A DNA stretch of 64,000 nt from Burkholderiales bacterium (lineage in GTDB: Bacteria; Pseudomonadota; Gammaproteobacteria; Burkholderiales; Burkholderiaceae_C), in NCBI GenBank assembly GCA_026954015.1, contig JAIXLP010000077.1:1-64000 (forward strand), read 5' to 3'. Numbering within the stretch: the first letter of the stretch is position 1; each line of letters starts with the position of its first letter. A program made the translations under genes and the position numbers. Below are positions 8,872 through 17,632 of this stretch, one piece after another. The notes beneath the pieces are model-generated. The model ran no database searches. It was not told the origin of the DNA and was given only the letters and a program-made list of their open reading frames with translations.

Positions 8872-9150
8872 ATGCCTCAAATCCCCAACGTGTTCATCGC
8901 GCTGCAGCGCAATGAAGAGACCCGCCCGATCATCGACGCGATCCTGGCGGACAACCCCGGCGCCCAGCTCGACGAGCAGCCGGCCATGGTCAAGATCAAC
9001 GTGCCCGGGCGCCTCGTGGTGCGCCGCACCACCATCGAGCAGGAGATCGGCCGCGACTTCGACCTGCAGGAGCTGCACGTGAACCTGATCACGCTGACCG
9101 GCCACATCGATGAATCCGACGACGAGTTCGTCCTGAGCTGGGTGCACTGA
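8872..9150 (+). CDS. dmpM: Phenol hydroxylase effector protein (DmpM-like)
   Basis: A 92-residue MmoB/DmpM-family effector with no cofactor. These proteins bind the hydroxylase and tune oxygen activation and turnover. The IALQRNEETRPIIDAIL start and the VKINVPGRLVV segment are characteristic. A CAAGGAGAC ribosome binding site precedes the ATG. It sits between the beta and alpha subunit genes as in the dmp, phc and aph operons. Confidence 0.94.
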   Translation: MPQIPNVFIALQRNEETRPIIDAILADNPGAQLDEQPAMVKINVPGRLVVRRTTIEQEIGRDFDLQELHVNLITLTGHIDESDDEFVLSWVH

Positions 9151-9194
9151 GCACCGGCCGCCCGCAGAGATTCCCCCATCCAAGGAGACCGAAC

Positions 9195-10742
9195 ATGGAC
9201 ATGAAAGTCACGAAGAAGCTGGGTCTGAAAGAGCGCTACAACCGCATGACCCGCGACCTGAACTGGACGCCGACCTACCAGTCGCTCAAGGACATCTACC
9301 CCTACCTCGAATACGAGGGCATCAAGATCCACGACTGGGACAAGTTCGAGGATCCGTTCCGCATGACGATGGACGCCTACTGGAAATACCAGGGCGAGAA
9401 GGAGCGCAAGCTCTACGCCATCCTCGACGCCTTCGCGCAGAACAACGGCCACCTGGGCGTGACCGATGCGCGCTACATCAACACGCTCAAGCTGTTCCTC
9501 ACGGGCGTCTCGCCGCTCGAATACATGTCGCACAAGGGCTTTGCCATCCTGGGGCGCCAGTTCCAGGGCGCGGGCCCGCGCGTGGCCTGCCAGATGCAGT
9601 CGCTCGACGAGATCCGCCATGCCCAGACGCAGATCCATGCGATGAGCAACTACAACAAGTACTACAACGGCTTTCAGGACTGGCAGCACATGCACCACCG
9701 CGTGTGGTACCTCTCCGTGCCCAAGAGCTTCTTCGAGGATGCGGTCACCTCCGGGCCGTTCGAGTACATCCTCTCGATCAGCTTCGCCTTCGAGTACGTG
9801 CTCACCAACCTGCTGTTCGTGCCCTTCATCTCGGGCGCGGCCTACAACGGCGACATGGGCGCGATGGCGTTCGGCTTCTCGGCGCAGTCCGATGAATCGC
9901 GTCACATGACGCTGGGCCTGGAGGTCATCAAGTTCGTGCTCGAGCAGGACCCGGACAACCTGCCCATCGTGCAGAAGTGGATCGACAAGTGGTTCTGGCG
10001 CGGCTACCGCGTGCTCACGCTCGTGGCCATGATGATGGACTACATGCTGCCCAAGCGCGTGATGAGCTGGAAGGAGGCATGGGAGATTTACGCCGAGGAA
10101 AACGGCGGCGCGCTCTTCCGCGACCTGGCGCGCTACGGCGTGAAGGTGCCGCTGGGCTGGGAGCAGGCCTGCAAGGAGAAGGACCACCTCTCGCACATGG
10201 CGTGGAACGTGTTCTACAACTACGGCGCGGCCGCGCCCTTCCACACCTGGGCGCCGAGCGAGGAAGACATGAAGTGGCTCTCGGCCAAGTACCCCGACAG
10301 CTTCGACACGTACTACCGCCCGCTGTGGGAGCACTACGCGAAGGAGCAATCGGCCGGCCGGCGCTTCTACAACAAGACGCTGCCCATGCTGTGCCAGACC
10401 TGCCAGATCCCGATGTTCTTCACCGAGCCCGACGATCCGACCAAGATCGCCTACCGCGAAAGCGACTGGCGCGGCAACAAGTTCCACTTCTGCTCGGACG
10501 GCTGCAAGCACATCTTCGACAACGAGCCCGAGAAGTTCGCCCAGAGCTGGCTGCCGGTGCACCAGATCTACCAGGGCAACTGCTTCCCCGAGGACGTGGA
10601 CCCGACCAAGCCGGACTTCGACCCGCTGATGGAAGTGCTGCGCTACTACAAGATGGAGTTCGGCCGCGACAACCTGGACTACGCCGATTCGCAGGACAAG
10701 AAGAACTTCGAAGCCTGGCGCGCGCAGGCGACCACCAACTGA
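9195..10742 (+). CDS. dmpN: Phenol hydroxylase oxygenase alpha subunit (DmpN-like)
   Basis: A 515-residue catalytic subunit of phenol 2-monooxygenase, converting phenol (and probably cresols) to catechols with O2. The two di-iron motifs are visible: DEIRH with Glu139 and His142, and DESRH with Glu234 and His237. Glu109 (in SPLEY) and Glu200 are the expected remaining ligands. The C-terminus holds a YHS-type cysteine cluster (CQTCQ near 399, CSDGC near 433). Length is typical (DmpN about 517). A CAAGGAGAC precedes the start. Confidence 0.96.
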   Translation: MDMKVTKKLGLKERYNRMTRDLNWTPTYQSLKDIYPYLEYEGIKIHDWDKFEDPFRMTMDAYWKYQGEKERKLYAILDAFAQNNGHLGVTDARYINTLKLFLTGVSPLEYMSHKGFAILGRQFQGAGPRVACQMQSLDEIRHAQTQIHAMSNYNKYYNGFQDWQHMHHRVWYLSVPKSFFEDAVTSGPFEYILSISFAFEYVLTNLLFVPFISGAAYNGDMGAMAFGFSAQSDESRHMTLGLEVIKFVLEQDPDNLPIVQKWIDKWFWRGYRVLTLVAMMMDYMLPKRVMSWKEAWEIYAEENGGALFRDLARYGVKVPLGWEQACKEKDHLSHMAWNVFYNYGAAAPFHTWAPSEEDMKWLSAKYPDSFDTYYRPLWEHYAKEQSAGRRFYNKTLPMLCQTCQIPMFFTEPDDPTKIAYRESDWRGNKFHFCSDGCKHIFDNEPEKFAQSWLPVHQIYQGNCFPEDVDPTKPDFDPLMEVLRYYKMEFGRDNLDYADSQDKKNFEAWRAQATTN

Positions 10743-10763
10743 ACCCGAGGAAGGAGACCCATC

Positions 10764-11120
10764 ATGGCCGTCGTATCGATTGCACCCTATGACTTCCCGC
10801 CCAAGGATTCGGTGGACAAGTTCCCCGCGCCGCTGCTGTACGTGGGCTGGGAAGACCACAAGATGTTCTGCGCGCCGCACTGCGTGCCCATGCCGCCCAC
10901 CACCGTGTTCGGCGACTTCGTCAAGGGCGTGCTGCCCGACATGTACAGCGCCCACCCCGACTTCGCGAAGATCGCCTGGGACAAGGTGGAATGGTTCAGC
11001 TCGGGCAAGCCCTTCACGCCCGACATGGGCAAGACCATGGCCGAGAACGGCATCGGCCACAAGAGCGTGATCCGCTTTCGTACGCCGGGGCTGACGGGGC
11101 TGGGCGGATCGGGGTTCTGA
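10764..11120 (+). CDS. dmpO: Phenol hydroxylase subunit P4 (DmpO-like)
   Basis: A 118-residue gamma subunit of the hydroxylase. The opening SIAPYDFPPKDSVDKFP and the central LLYVGWEDHKMFCAPHC are diagnostic of DmpO/PhcO. It forms the third subunit of the oxygenase core with the L and N products. A GAAGGAGACC ribosome binding site precedes the ATG, 21 bp after the alpha subunit stop. Full length for the family. Confidence 0.94.
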   Translation: MAVVSIAPYDFPPKDSVDKFPAPLLYVGWEDHKMFCAPHCVPMPPTTVFGDFVKGVLPDMYSAHPDFAKIAWDKVEWFSSGKPFTPDMGKTMAENGIGHKSVIRFRTPGLTGLGGSGF

Positions 11121-11140
11121 AAAGGTCGTGAGGCGAATCG

Positions 11141-11181
11141 GATGCTGGCGCCCGCCCACCAAGCGCCAACAGCTATCAATG
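11141..11181. repeat. Dispersed comamonad palindromic repeat, copy 2 (degenerate)
   Basis: GATGCTGGCGCCCGCCCACC followed by AAGCGCCAACAGCTATC keeps the CAGCTATC tail and an imperfect GGCGC...GCGCC palindrome of the family. It occupies the 79-bp gap between the P4 and reductase genes. Confidence 0.45.
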
Positions 11182-11199
11182 ATGTAGTTTACGAGCACC

Positions 11200-12267
11200 A
11201 TGTCGTACCAGTTGACCATCGAACCCCTGGGCCAGACCGTCGAAGTCGAGGATGGGCAAACCATCCTCGACGCCGCGCTGCGTGCAGGCATCTATTTGCC
11301 ACATGCCTGCTGCCACGGCCTGTGCGGCACGTGCAAGGTGCAGGTGGCGGATGGTGAGATCGAGCACAACGAGGCGAGCACCTTTGCGCTCATGGAGTAC
11401 GAGCGCGAGGAAGGGATGTGCCTGGCGTGCGTCTCCACGCTGGAATCCGACGTGGTGATCGAGGCCGAGATCGACGAAGAGCCCGACGCGCGCAACCTGC
11501 AGGTGCAGGACTACGTGGGCACGGTCTCGCGCATCGAGGACCTCACGCCCACCATCAAGGGCGTGTGGATCGGGCTCGACCGCCCCATCGAGTTCCAGGC
11601 GGGGCAGTACATCAACCTGCAGATCCCGGGCGAGGGCGCCTCGCGCGCCTTCTCCATCGCGAGCAGCCCGGCGCAGGCCGATGAGATCGAGCTCAACATC
11701 CGCCACGTGCCCGGTGGGCGCGGCACCGGCTGGGTGCACGAGCAGCTCAAGGCGGGCGATCGCGTGCAGTTGGCCGGCCCCTACGGACGCTTCTTCGTGC
11801 GCGAGTCGGCGCACCGCAAGGAGGGGCTGGGCTATCTCTTCCTCGCCGGCGGCTCGGGCCTTTCCAGCCCCTGCTCCATGGTGCTTGACCTGCTCGCCTC
11901 GGGCTGCGACAAACCCATCACGCTGATCAACGGCGCGCGCTCGCGCGAGGAGCTCTATCACCACGAAGAGTTCACGCGCCTGGCCGACGAGCACCCCAAT
12001 TTCACCTACGTGGCAGCGCTCTCGGGCGAACCCGAGGGCAGCGACTGGGGCGGCGCGCGCGGTTTCGTGCACGATGCCGCCAAGGCGCATTTCAACAATG
12101 ACTTCCGCGGCCACAAGGCCTATCTGTGCGGCCCGCCGCTGATGATCGAAGCCTGCATCACGACCCTGATGCAGGGGCGTCTGTTCGAGCGCGACATCTA
12201 CACCGAGAAGTTCATCTCGGCGGCCGATGCGCAGCAGGTGCGCAGCCCCTTGTTCCACAAGATTTAA
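11200..12267 (+). CDS. dmpP: Phenol hydroxylase reductase (DmpP-like)
   Basis: A 355-residue electron-transfer subunit. The N-terminal plant-type 2Fe-2S ferredoxin domain has Cys37, Cys42, Cys45 and Cys77. The FAD domain carries RAFSIASSP near residue 149, and the NAD(P) domain has the AGGSGLSSPCSMV loop near 210-222. It passes electrons from NADH through FAD and 2Fe-2S to the di-iron oxygenase. The ribosome binding site is weak, and the gene follows a 79-bp gap containing a palindromic repeat, so its expression may be lower than that of the upstream subunits. Confidence 0.95.
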   Translation: MSYQLTIEPLGQTVEVEDGQTILDAALRAGIYLPHACCHGLCGTCKVQVADGEIEHNEASTFALMEYEREEGMCLACVSTLESDVVIEAEIDEEPDARNLQVQDYVGTVSRIEDLTPTIKGVWIGLDRPIEFQAGQYINLQIPGEGASRAFSIASSPAQADEIELNIRHVPGGRGTGWVHEQLKAGDRVQLAGPYGRFFVRESAHRKEGLGYLFLAGGSGLSSPCSMVLDLLASGCDKPITLINGARSREELYHHEEFTRLADEHPNFTYVAALSGEPEGSDWGGARGFVHDAAKAHFNNDFRGHKAYLCGPPLMIEACITTLMQGRLFERDIYTEKFISAADAQQVRSPLFHKI

Positions 12268-12427
12268 GAACGTGTGAAAGAGCCTGCCATGCCCGCTCAT
12301 CCCGCCAGAACACAGCCACTTGTCGTTGCACATGCTCGCCATGGCTCCGGCCATGTCTGCGCTTTGCGCCTCGATGGGCCGCGTTTTCGCGTTCTGCTCG
12401 AACACGTCGAGTTCATTCACGCGTTCT
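12267..12427. mobile_element. MITE-like element or IS remnant with terminal inverted repeats
   Basis: This 161-bp segment fills almost all of the space between the reductase stop and the ferredoxin start. Its ends are inverted copies matching at 14 of 17 positions: the left end is AGAACGTGTGAAAGAGC, and the right end read on the minus strand is AGAACGCGTGAATGAAC. The interior stays open on the minus strand for about 54 codons, so it could be the edge of a transposase or another coding fragment. I see no clear target duplication and no second copy in the window. The identity of the parent element is unknown. Confidence 0.5.
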
Positions 12428-12430
12428 GAC

Positions 12431-12775
12431 ATGCCCACCTACCACACGGTCACCATCGTCGACACGCAAGAGAGCTACCGCTGTCCCGATGAACGCTCCG
12501 TGCTCAAGGGCATGGAGGCGCTGGGCAGAAAAGGCATTCCCGTGGGCTGCCGCAGCGGTGGCTGCGGGGTGTGCAAGGTGCAGGTCGAATCGGGCAGTTA
12601 CGCCAGCCGCGTGATGAGCCGCGCGCATGTGAGCGCGGAGGACGAGGCAGCGGGCCGCGTGCTCTCGTGCTGTATCAAACCCACGAGCGATCTGCGGGTG
12701 CGCGTACTCGGGGCCATGAAGAAATCCGTTTGCCGGCCAACGCTACCGACCGGCACCACTGTTCACTCAACCTGA
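12431..12775 (+). CDS. dmpQ: 2Fe-2S ferredoxin, XylT/DmpQ-like
   Basis: A 114-residue plant-type ferredoxin with Cys40, Cys45, Cys48 and Cys80 (C-X4-C-X2-C plus a distant Cys). It lies directly before catechol 2,3-dioxygenase. In the xyl and dmp systems this protein re-reduces the catechol dioxygenase iron after it has been oxidised by substituted catechols. The ATG at 12431 is chosen because it begins the conserved domain; an in-frame ATG at 12320 would start inside the MITE-like insert. No good ribosome binding site is seen. Confidence 0.88.
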   Translation: MPTYHTVTIVDTQESYRCPDERSVLKGMEALGRKGIPVGCRSGGCGVCKVQVESGSYASRVMSRAHVSAEDEAAGRVLSCCIKPTSDLRVRVLGAMKKSVCRPTLPTGTTVHST

Positions 12776-12794
12776 AAGCTGAAAGGAGATCACC

Positions 12795-13721
12795 ATGGCA
12801 ATGACGGGTGTTTTGCGTCCGGGCCACGCGCAGATACGTGTGCTGGACCTGGAAGAGTCGGTGAAGTTCTACACCGACGTGATGGGCCTCAAGCCCATGG
12901 GCCGCGACAGCCAGGGCCGGGCGTATTTCAAGACCCGCGCCGAGCGTGACCACAACAGCATCATCCTGCGCCAGGCCGACCACGCCGGCATGGATTTTTT
13001 TGGCTACAAGGTGCTGGACAAGGCGACGCTGGAAGACTTGGACAAGAAGCTGCAGGCGTACGGCGTCAAGACCGAGCGCATGCCCGCGGGCGACCTGCTC
13101 GAAACGGGCGAGCGCGTGCGCTTCAAGATCCCCACCGGTCAGACCATCGAGCTGTATGCCGAGAAAAAGGCTGTCGGCAGTGCGGTCGGCTGTACGAACC
13201 CTGACATGGACGTGATCGACGGCCCCGGCATCTGCCCGATCCGCCTGGACCACACCCTGATCTACGGCACCGATCTGGACGGTTCGCGCGACCTGTTCAC
13301 CGACGTGCTGGGCTTCACCCTGGTCGAGCGCGCCCTGCTGGAGGACGGCAAGACGGACCTCGGCGTGTGGCTGACCTGCAGCGCCAAGGCCCACGACATC
13401 GCGATCGTGCGCCACGGCGAGCCGGACAAGCTGCACCACGTGTCGTTCCAGCTCGGTACCTGGGAGCAGGTGCTGCGCGCTGCCGACATCATGAGCAAGC
13501 ACCGCGTCTCGATCGACATGGGCCCGACGCGCCACGGCATCACCAATGGCACGACGATCTACTTCTTCGATCCGTCGGGCAACCGCCTCGAAACCTTTGC
13601 CGGTGGCTACGACCATTACCCCGACATGCAGCCGATTACCTGGACGTGGGAGGAGATCGGCGCTGGCATCTTCTACCATGACCGCAAGCTCAACGACGCC
13701 TTCCTGAGCGTAGTGACCTGA
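12795..13721 (+). CDS. dmpB: Catechol 2,3-dioxygenase
   Basis: A 308-residue extradiol dioxygenase of the XylE/DmpB (two-domain vicinal oxygen chelate) type. It opens catechol meta to its hydroxyls, giving 2-hydroxymuconate semialdehyde. The Fe(II) ligands align as His153, His214 and Glu266, with the family signature region GITNGTTIYFFDPSGNRLE near 248-266. A strong AAAGGAGATCACC precedes the ATG. It follows the ferredoxin gene by 19 bp, the usual dmpQ-dmpB order. Confidence 0.97.
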   Translation: MAMTGVLRPGHAQIRVLDLEESVKFYTDVMGLKPMGRDSQGRAYFKTRAERDHNSIILRQADHAGMDFFGYKVLDKATLEDLDKKLQAYGVKTERMPAGDLLETGERVRFKIPTGQTIELYAEKKAVGSAVGCTNPDMDVIDGPGICPIRLDHTLIYGTDLDGSRDLFTDVLGFTLVERALLEDGKTDLGVWLTCSAKAHDIAIVRHGEPDKLHHVSFQLGTWEQVLRAADIMSKHRVSIDMGPTRHGITNGTTIYFFDPSGNRLETFAGGYDHYPDMQPITWTWEEIGAGIFYHDRKLNDAFLSVVT

Positions 13722-13870
13722 GTAGACGCGGCATTGGCCTGCTGCGCGCACCGATCTGGCGCCCGCGCTGCGCACCGTACGAAGGTATGGTGGCGGGGCC
13801 GGTGCCACGTCGGCGCTGTTGCGGCGGCCAAGGGAGTGCTTTCCGTGCCCAACAGAACCAGAGAGATGCC

Positions 13871-14302
13871 ATGAATGCACACAGCGTTGAACAACGCGCC
13901 ATCACTGCCGAAGCGGCCAATGCCGCCGTGGTCGCCGCCGTCGCCAAGGCGGGCGAGCTGGGCATCCGCGTCAACGCGGCCGTGACTGACGCCTCGGGCG
14001 TGCTCGCGGCGTTCTTGCGCATGCCGGGCGCGTTCCTGCATTCGGTTGATATCGCGGTCGACAAGGCCTACACGGCCGCGGGCTTCGGCTTTGCCACGAG
14101 TACCTGGGCGGGCATCTTGAAGGATGATGAGGCGCTGCGCCTGGGTATGCCGGTACGTGCGCGCAACGTCGTCTTCGGCGGTGGCCTGCCGATACGCGAA
14201 GGTGGTGTGCTGATCGGCGGCATCGGGGTTTCCGGTGGTTCGGCGGAGCAGGACACCGAATGCGCACGCGCGGGCCTGGCCGCGCTGGGCCTGGATGCGT
14301 GA
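13871..14302 (+). CDS. GlcG/HbpS family (DUF336) protein
   Basis: A 143-residue protein of the GlcG/HbpS family (DUF336), with the typical KAGELGIRVNAAVTDASGVLAAFLRMPGA opening region and the VFGGGLPIREGGVLIGGIGVSGGS C-terminal part. Members bind haem or are of unknown role; homologues often appear among meta-cleavage genes between the dioxygenase and dehydrogenase, as here. The ATG at 13871 begins the conserved domain; an upstream in-frame GTG at 13787 would add 28 unconserved residues. The 149-bp gap before it shows no clear signal. Confidence 0.8.
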   Translation: MNAHSVEQRAITAEAANAAVVAAVAKAGELGIRVNAAVTDASGVLAAFLRMPGAFLHSVDIAVDKAYTAAGFGFATSTWAGILKDDEALRLGMPVRARNVVFGGGLPIREGGVLIGGIGVSGGSAEQDTECARAGLAALGLDA

Positions 14303-14345
14303 CAGACCCCGCCCGTAAACGATTTTTGATCAGCGAGAGAGCGAC

Positions 14346-15806
14346 ATGAAAGAGTTCCTCAATTTCATCAACGGCGAGTACGTCAAGAACGCCAGCGGCA
14401 AGACCTTCGACAACCACAACCCGGTCGACAACAGCGTGATCGGCACGGTGTACGAAGCGGGCAGGCCCGAGGTGGACGCGGCTGTTGCTGCGGCCAAGGC
14501 GGCACTTGCCGGCGACTGGGGCCGCATGTCGGTGGGGGAGCGCTGCAAGCTGCTCGAAGCGCTGACCGACGGCATCAACAGGCGTTTCGATGATTTCCTG
14601 CAAGCCGAGATCGCCGACACGGGCAAACCCAACCACCTCGCGTCGCACGTGGACATCCCCCGCGGCGCGGCCAATTTCCAGGTCTTCATCGACACCATCA
14701 AGAGCCTTTCGACCGAGTCGTTCACGATGCGCACGCACGACGGCAAGACGGCGCTCAGCTACGGCGTGCGCGTGCCGCGCGGCGTGATCGCGGTCGTGTG
14801 CCCGTGGAACCTGCCGCTGCTGCTCATGACCTGGAAAGTCGGCCCGGCGCTTGCCTGCGGCAACACCGTGGTTGTCAAGCCCTCGGAGGAAACCCCGGCG
14901 ACGGCCACGCTGCTGGGCGAGGTGATGAACGCGGTGGGCATGCCCGCGGGCGTATACAACGTGGTGCATGGCTTCGGCCCCGATTCGGCGGGCGAATTCC
15001 TCACGCGCCACCCCGATGTGAACGGCATCACCTTCACCGGCGAGACGCGCACCGGCGAGGCCATCATGAAGGCGGCGGCCGAAGGCATACGCCCGGTATC
15101 GATGGAGCTCGGCGGCAAGAACGCCGCCGTGGTGTTTGCCGACTGTGACTTCCAGGTTGCGGTGGATACCGTCACGCGCTCGTGCTTCGAAAACGCCGGC
15201 CAGGTCTGCCTGGGCACCGAGCGCGTCTATGTGCAGCGTCCGATCTTTGACAAGTTCGTCGCCGCGCTCAAGCACAAGGCCGAGACCATGACACCCGGCC
15301 TGCCGTTCGACCCGGCCACGAGAATCGGCCCGGTCATCAGCAAGGAACACCAGGCCAAGGTGCTGGGTTACTACAAGAAGGCCGTTGAGGAAGGCGCCAC
15401 CGTGGTCACCGGCGGCGGCGTGCCCGAGATGCCCCAGCACCTCAAGGATGGCTGCTGGGTCGAGCCCACCATCTGGACCGGTCTGCCCGAGACCGCGAGC
15501 GTGATCACCGAGGAAATCTTCGGCCCCTGCTGCCACATCGCGCCGTTTGACAGCGAGAGCGAAGTGCTCGCCAAGGTGAACAACAACCGCTATGGCCTGG
15601 CCACCTCCATCTTCACGCAGGACATAGGCCGCGCCAACCGCATGGCGCAGGGCATTCACGTGGGACTGGCGTGGATCAACAGCTGGTTCCTGCGCGACCT
15701 GCGCACCTCGTTCGGCGGCTCCAAGCAGTCGGGCATCGGGCGTGAGGGCGGCGTGCACTCGCTGGAGTTCTATACCGACCTGCGCAATGTGATGGTCAAA
15801 ATCTAG
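14346..15806 (+). CDS. dmpC: 2-Hydroxymuconic semialdehyde dehydrogenase
   Basis: A 486-residue NAD-dependent aldehyde dehydrogenase of the XylG/DmpC type, oxidising 2-hydroxymuconate semialdehyde to 2-hydroxymuconate (4-oxalocrotonate enol). The catalytic Glu lies in SMELGGKNAA near residue 255 and the nucleophilic Cys in ENAGQVCLGTERVY near residue 289. The KEFLNFINGEYVKN opening and 486-residue length match the family. It is the entry to the oxalocrotonate branch. Confidence 0.94.
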   Translation: MKEFLNFINGEYVKNASGKTFDNHNPVDNSVIGTVYEAGRPEVDAAVAAAKAALAGDWGRMSVGERCKLLEALTDGINRRFDDFLQAEIADTGKPNHLASHVDIPRGAANFQVFIDTIKSLSTESFTMRTHDGKTALSYGVRVPRGVIAVVCPWNLPLLLMTWKVGPALACGNTVVVKPSEETPATATLLGEVMNAVGMPAGVYNVVHGFGPDSAGEFLTRHPDVNGITFTGETRTGEAIMKAAAEGIRPVSMELGGKNAAVVFADCDFQVAVDTVTRSCFENAGQVCLGTERVYVQRPIFDKFVAALKHKAETMTPGLPFDPATRIGPVISKEHQAKVLGYYKKAVEEGATVVTGGGVPEMPQHLKDGCWVEPTIWTGLPETASVITEEIFGPCCHIAPFDSESEVLAKVNNNRYGLATSIFTQDIGRANRMAQGIHVGLAWINSWFLRDLRTSFGGSKQSGIGREGGVHSLEFYTDLRNVMVKI

Positions 15807-15811
15807 ATGAA

Positions 15812-15857
15812 AAGTGGCTCAAACGCTTGATGGGCAAGCGGCGCAAGCTCTTGAAAT
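15812..15857. repeat. Dispersed comamonad palindromic repeat, copy 3 (degenerate)
   Basis: CAAACGCTTGATGGGCAAGC followed by GGCGCAAGCTCTTG retains the GCTTGATGG.CAAGC core of the family, though the outer arms have decayed. It lies in the 62-bp gap between the dehydrogenase and hydratase genes. Confidence 0.45.
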
Positions 15858-15868
15858 GGTAGTTCCAG

Positions 15869-16651
15869 ATGAAAAAGAAAGACCTTGAACAACTCGGCGA
15901 TGCGCTCTTTGATGCGCTCGGCTCGTGCACCACGCTTGCGCCGCTGACCACCCGTCACCCTGAGATCACGATCGATGATGCCTACGCCGTGCAGCAGCGC
16001 CTGATGGCGCGCCGCCTGGCCGCGGGCGAGAAGGTCATCGGCAAGAAGATCGGCGTGACCAGCCAGGCCGTGATGGACATGCTCGGCGTGTTCCAGCCCG
16101 ACTTCGGCTGGCTCACCGACGCCATGGTCTACAACGAGGGCGAGTCCATCCCCATGAGCCGCCTGATCCAGCCCAAGGCCGAGGGCGAGATTGCCTTCGT
16201 GCTCAAGAAAACGCTCCAGGGCCCGGGCGTCACCGTGGCCGATGTGCTGGCCGCCACCGAAGGCGTGATGGCCTGCTTCGAGATCGTCGATTCACGCATC
16301 GAGCACTGGAAGATCAAAATCCAGGACACCGTGGCCGACAACGCCTCCTGCGGCGTCTTCGTGCTCGGCGATCGGCTCGTGGACGTGCGCGACGTGGATC
16401 TCACCACCTGCGGCATGGTGCTGGAGAAGAACGGCGAGATCGTCGCCACCGGCGCGGGCGCGGCCGCGCTCGGCCATCCGGCCAACGCGGTCGCGTGGCT
16501 CGCCAACACCCTGGGCGCGCATGGCACGGCGCTGGAGGCGGGCGAGATCGTGCTCTCGGGGTCGCTGGCAGCCATGGTGCCCGTGAAGGCGGGCGACAAC
16601 CTGCGCGTGACCATCGGCGGCATCGGTGGCTGCAGCGTGCGGTTCACATGA
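15869..16651 (+). CDS. dmpE: 2-Hydroxypenta-2,4-dienoate hydratase
   Basis: A 260-residue member of the hydratase/decarboxylase family (DmpE/XylJ), adding water to 2-hydroxypenta-2,4-dienoate to give 4-hydroxy-2-oxovalerate with a divalent metal. Characteristic parts are GKKIGVTSQAVMDMLGV near residue 55, PKAEGEIAFVLKK near 101, and the metal-site EIVDSRIEHWKIKIQDTVADN region near 138. It is a paralogue of the 4-oxalocrotonate decarboxylase downstream; the two usually form a complex. The DmpE rather than DmpH assignment rests on gene order and the VTSQ motif. Confidence 0.9.
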   Translation: MKKKDLEQLGDALFDALGSCTTLAPLTTRHPEITIDDAYAVQQRLMARRLAAGEKVIGKKIGVTSQAVMDMLGVFQPDFGWLTDAMVYNEGESIPMSRLIQPKAEGEIAFVLKKTLQGPGVTVADVLAATEGVMACFEIVDSRIEHWKIKIQDTVADNASCGVFVLGDRLVDVRDVDLTTCGMVLEKNGEIVATGAGAAALGHPANAVAWLANTLGAHGTALEAGEIVLSGSLAAMVPVKAGDNLRVTIGGIGGCSVRFT

Positions 16652-16703
16652 ACCACGAATGATGCAACCATCATCCGTCGTCTGATTTGAGAAAGGCAGT
16701 GAA

Positions 16704-17618
16704 ATGAGCAAGAAAGTGAAGTGCGCCCTGATCGGGCCGGGCAACATCGGCACCGACCTGCTGGCGAAACTCCAGCGCAGCGCCGTGCTGGAGCCGGTGT
16801 GGATGGTTGGCATCGACCCCACGTCCGACGGCCTCAAGCGTGCGCGCGAGATGGGCATCAAGACCACCGATCAGGGGGTGGACGGCCTCGTGCCGCACAT
16901 CAAGCAGGATGGCGTGCAGATCGTCTTCGACGCCACCAGCGCCTACGTGCACGCCGAAAACTCGCGCAAGGTGATCGCCGAGGGCGCGATGATGGTCGAC
17001 CTCACGCCCGCGGCCATCGGGCCGTATTGCGTACCGCCGGTGAACCTCAAGGCGCACGTCGGCCAACGCGAGATGAACGTCAACATGGTCACCTGCGGCG
17101 GCCAGGCGACGATTCCCATGGTCAACGCCGTCAGCCGCGTGCAGCCCGTGGCCTATGCCGAAATCGTCGCCACGGTCTCCAGCAAATCCGCCGGGCCCGG
17201 CACGCGCAAGAACATCGACGAATTCACGCGCACCACGGCGGGCGCGATCGAGAAGGTGGGCGGCGCCAAAAAGGGCAAGGCCATCATCATCATCAACCCG
17301 GCCGACCCGCCCCTCATCATGCGCGACACGGTGCATTGCCTGACGGAAACCGAGCCCGACGAGGCGGCCATCCGCAAGAGCGTGCAGGACATGATGGCCG
17401 AGGTGCAGAAATACGTGCCTGGCTACCGCATGGTCAACGGCCCGGTGTTCGACGGCAAGCGCATCTCCATGTACCTGGAGGTCGAGGGCCTGGGCGACTA
17501 CCTGCCCAGGTACTCCGGCAACCTGGACATCATGACCGCCGCCGCCGCGCGCACCGCCGAGATGTTCGCCGAGGAAATCCTCGCCGGGCGCCTCACGCTC
17601 GAACCCGCGGCCGCCTGA
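16704..17618 (+). CDS. dmpF: Acetaldehyde dehydrogenase, acylating
   Basis: A 304-residue CoA-acylating acetaldehyde dehydrogenase that converts acetaldehyde, NAD+ and CoA to acetyl-CoA. The N-terminal Rossmann motif is [10 protein letters not shown] near residues 10-19, and the catalytic Cys lies in [13 protein letters not shown] near residue 131. It forms a channelling complex with the aldolase encoded 14 bp downstream. Length equals the family norm (DmpF about 312). No frame disruption. Confidence 0.96.
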   Translation: MSKKVKCALIGPGNIGTDLLAKLQRSAVLEPVWMVGIDPTSDGLKRAREMGIKTTDQGVDGLVPHIKQDGVQIVFDATSAYVHAENSRKVIAEGAMMVDLTPAAIGPYCVPPVNLKAHVGQREMNVNMVTCGGQATIPMVNAVSRVQPVAYAEIVATVSSKSAGPGTRKNIDEFTRTTAGAIEKVGGAKKGKAIIIINPADPPLIMRDTVHCLTETEPDEAAIRKSVQDMMAEVQKYVPGYRMVNGPVFDGKRISMYLEVEGLGDYLPRYSGNLDIMTAAAARTAEMFAEEILAGRLTLEPAAA

Positions 17619-17632
17619 AGGAGAAACACACC

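Noticed and set aside
8877-11291. 804-codon minus-strand open frame opposite the phenol hydroxylase genes
   Set aside because: Composition is a typical antisense shadow (Val, Leu, His, Arg rich) and it spans several well-supported genes on the other strand.
11176-12438. Minus-strand open frame of 420 codons covering the MITE-like insert
   Set aside because: Only the first 54 or so codons, inside the insert, look protein-like; the rest is an antisense shadow of the reductase gene, so it is not called as a gene.
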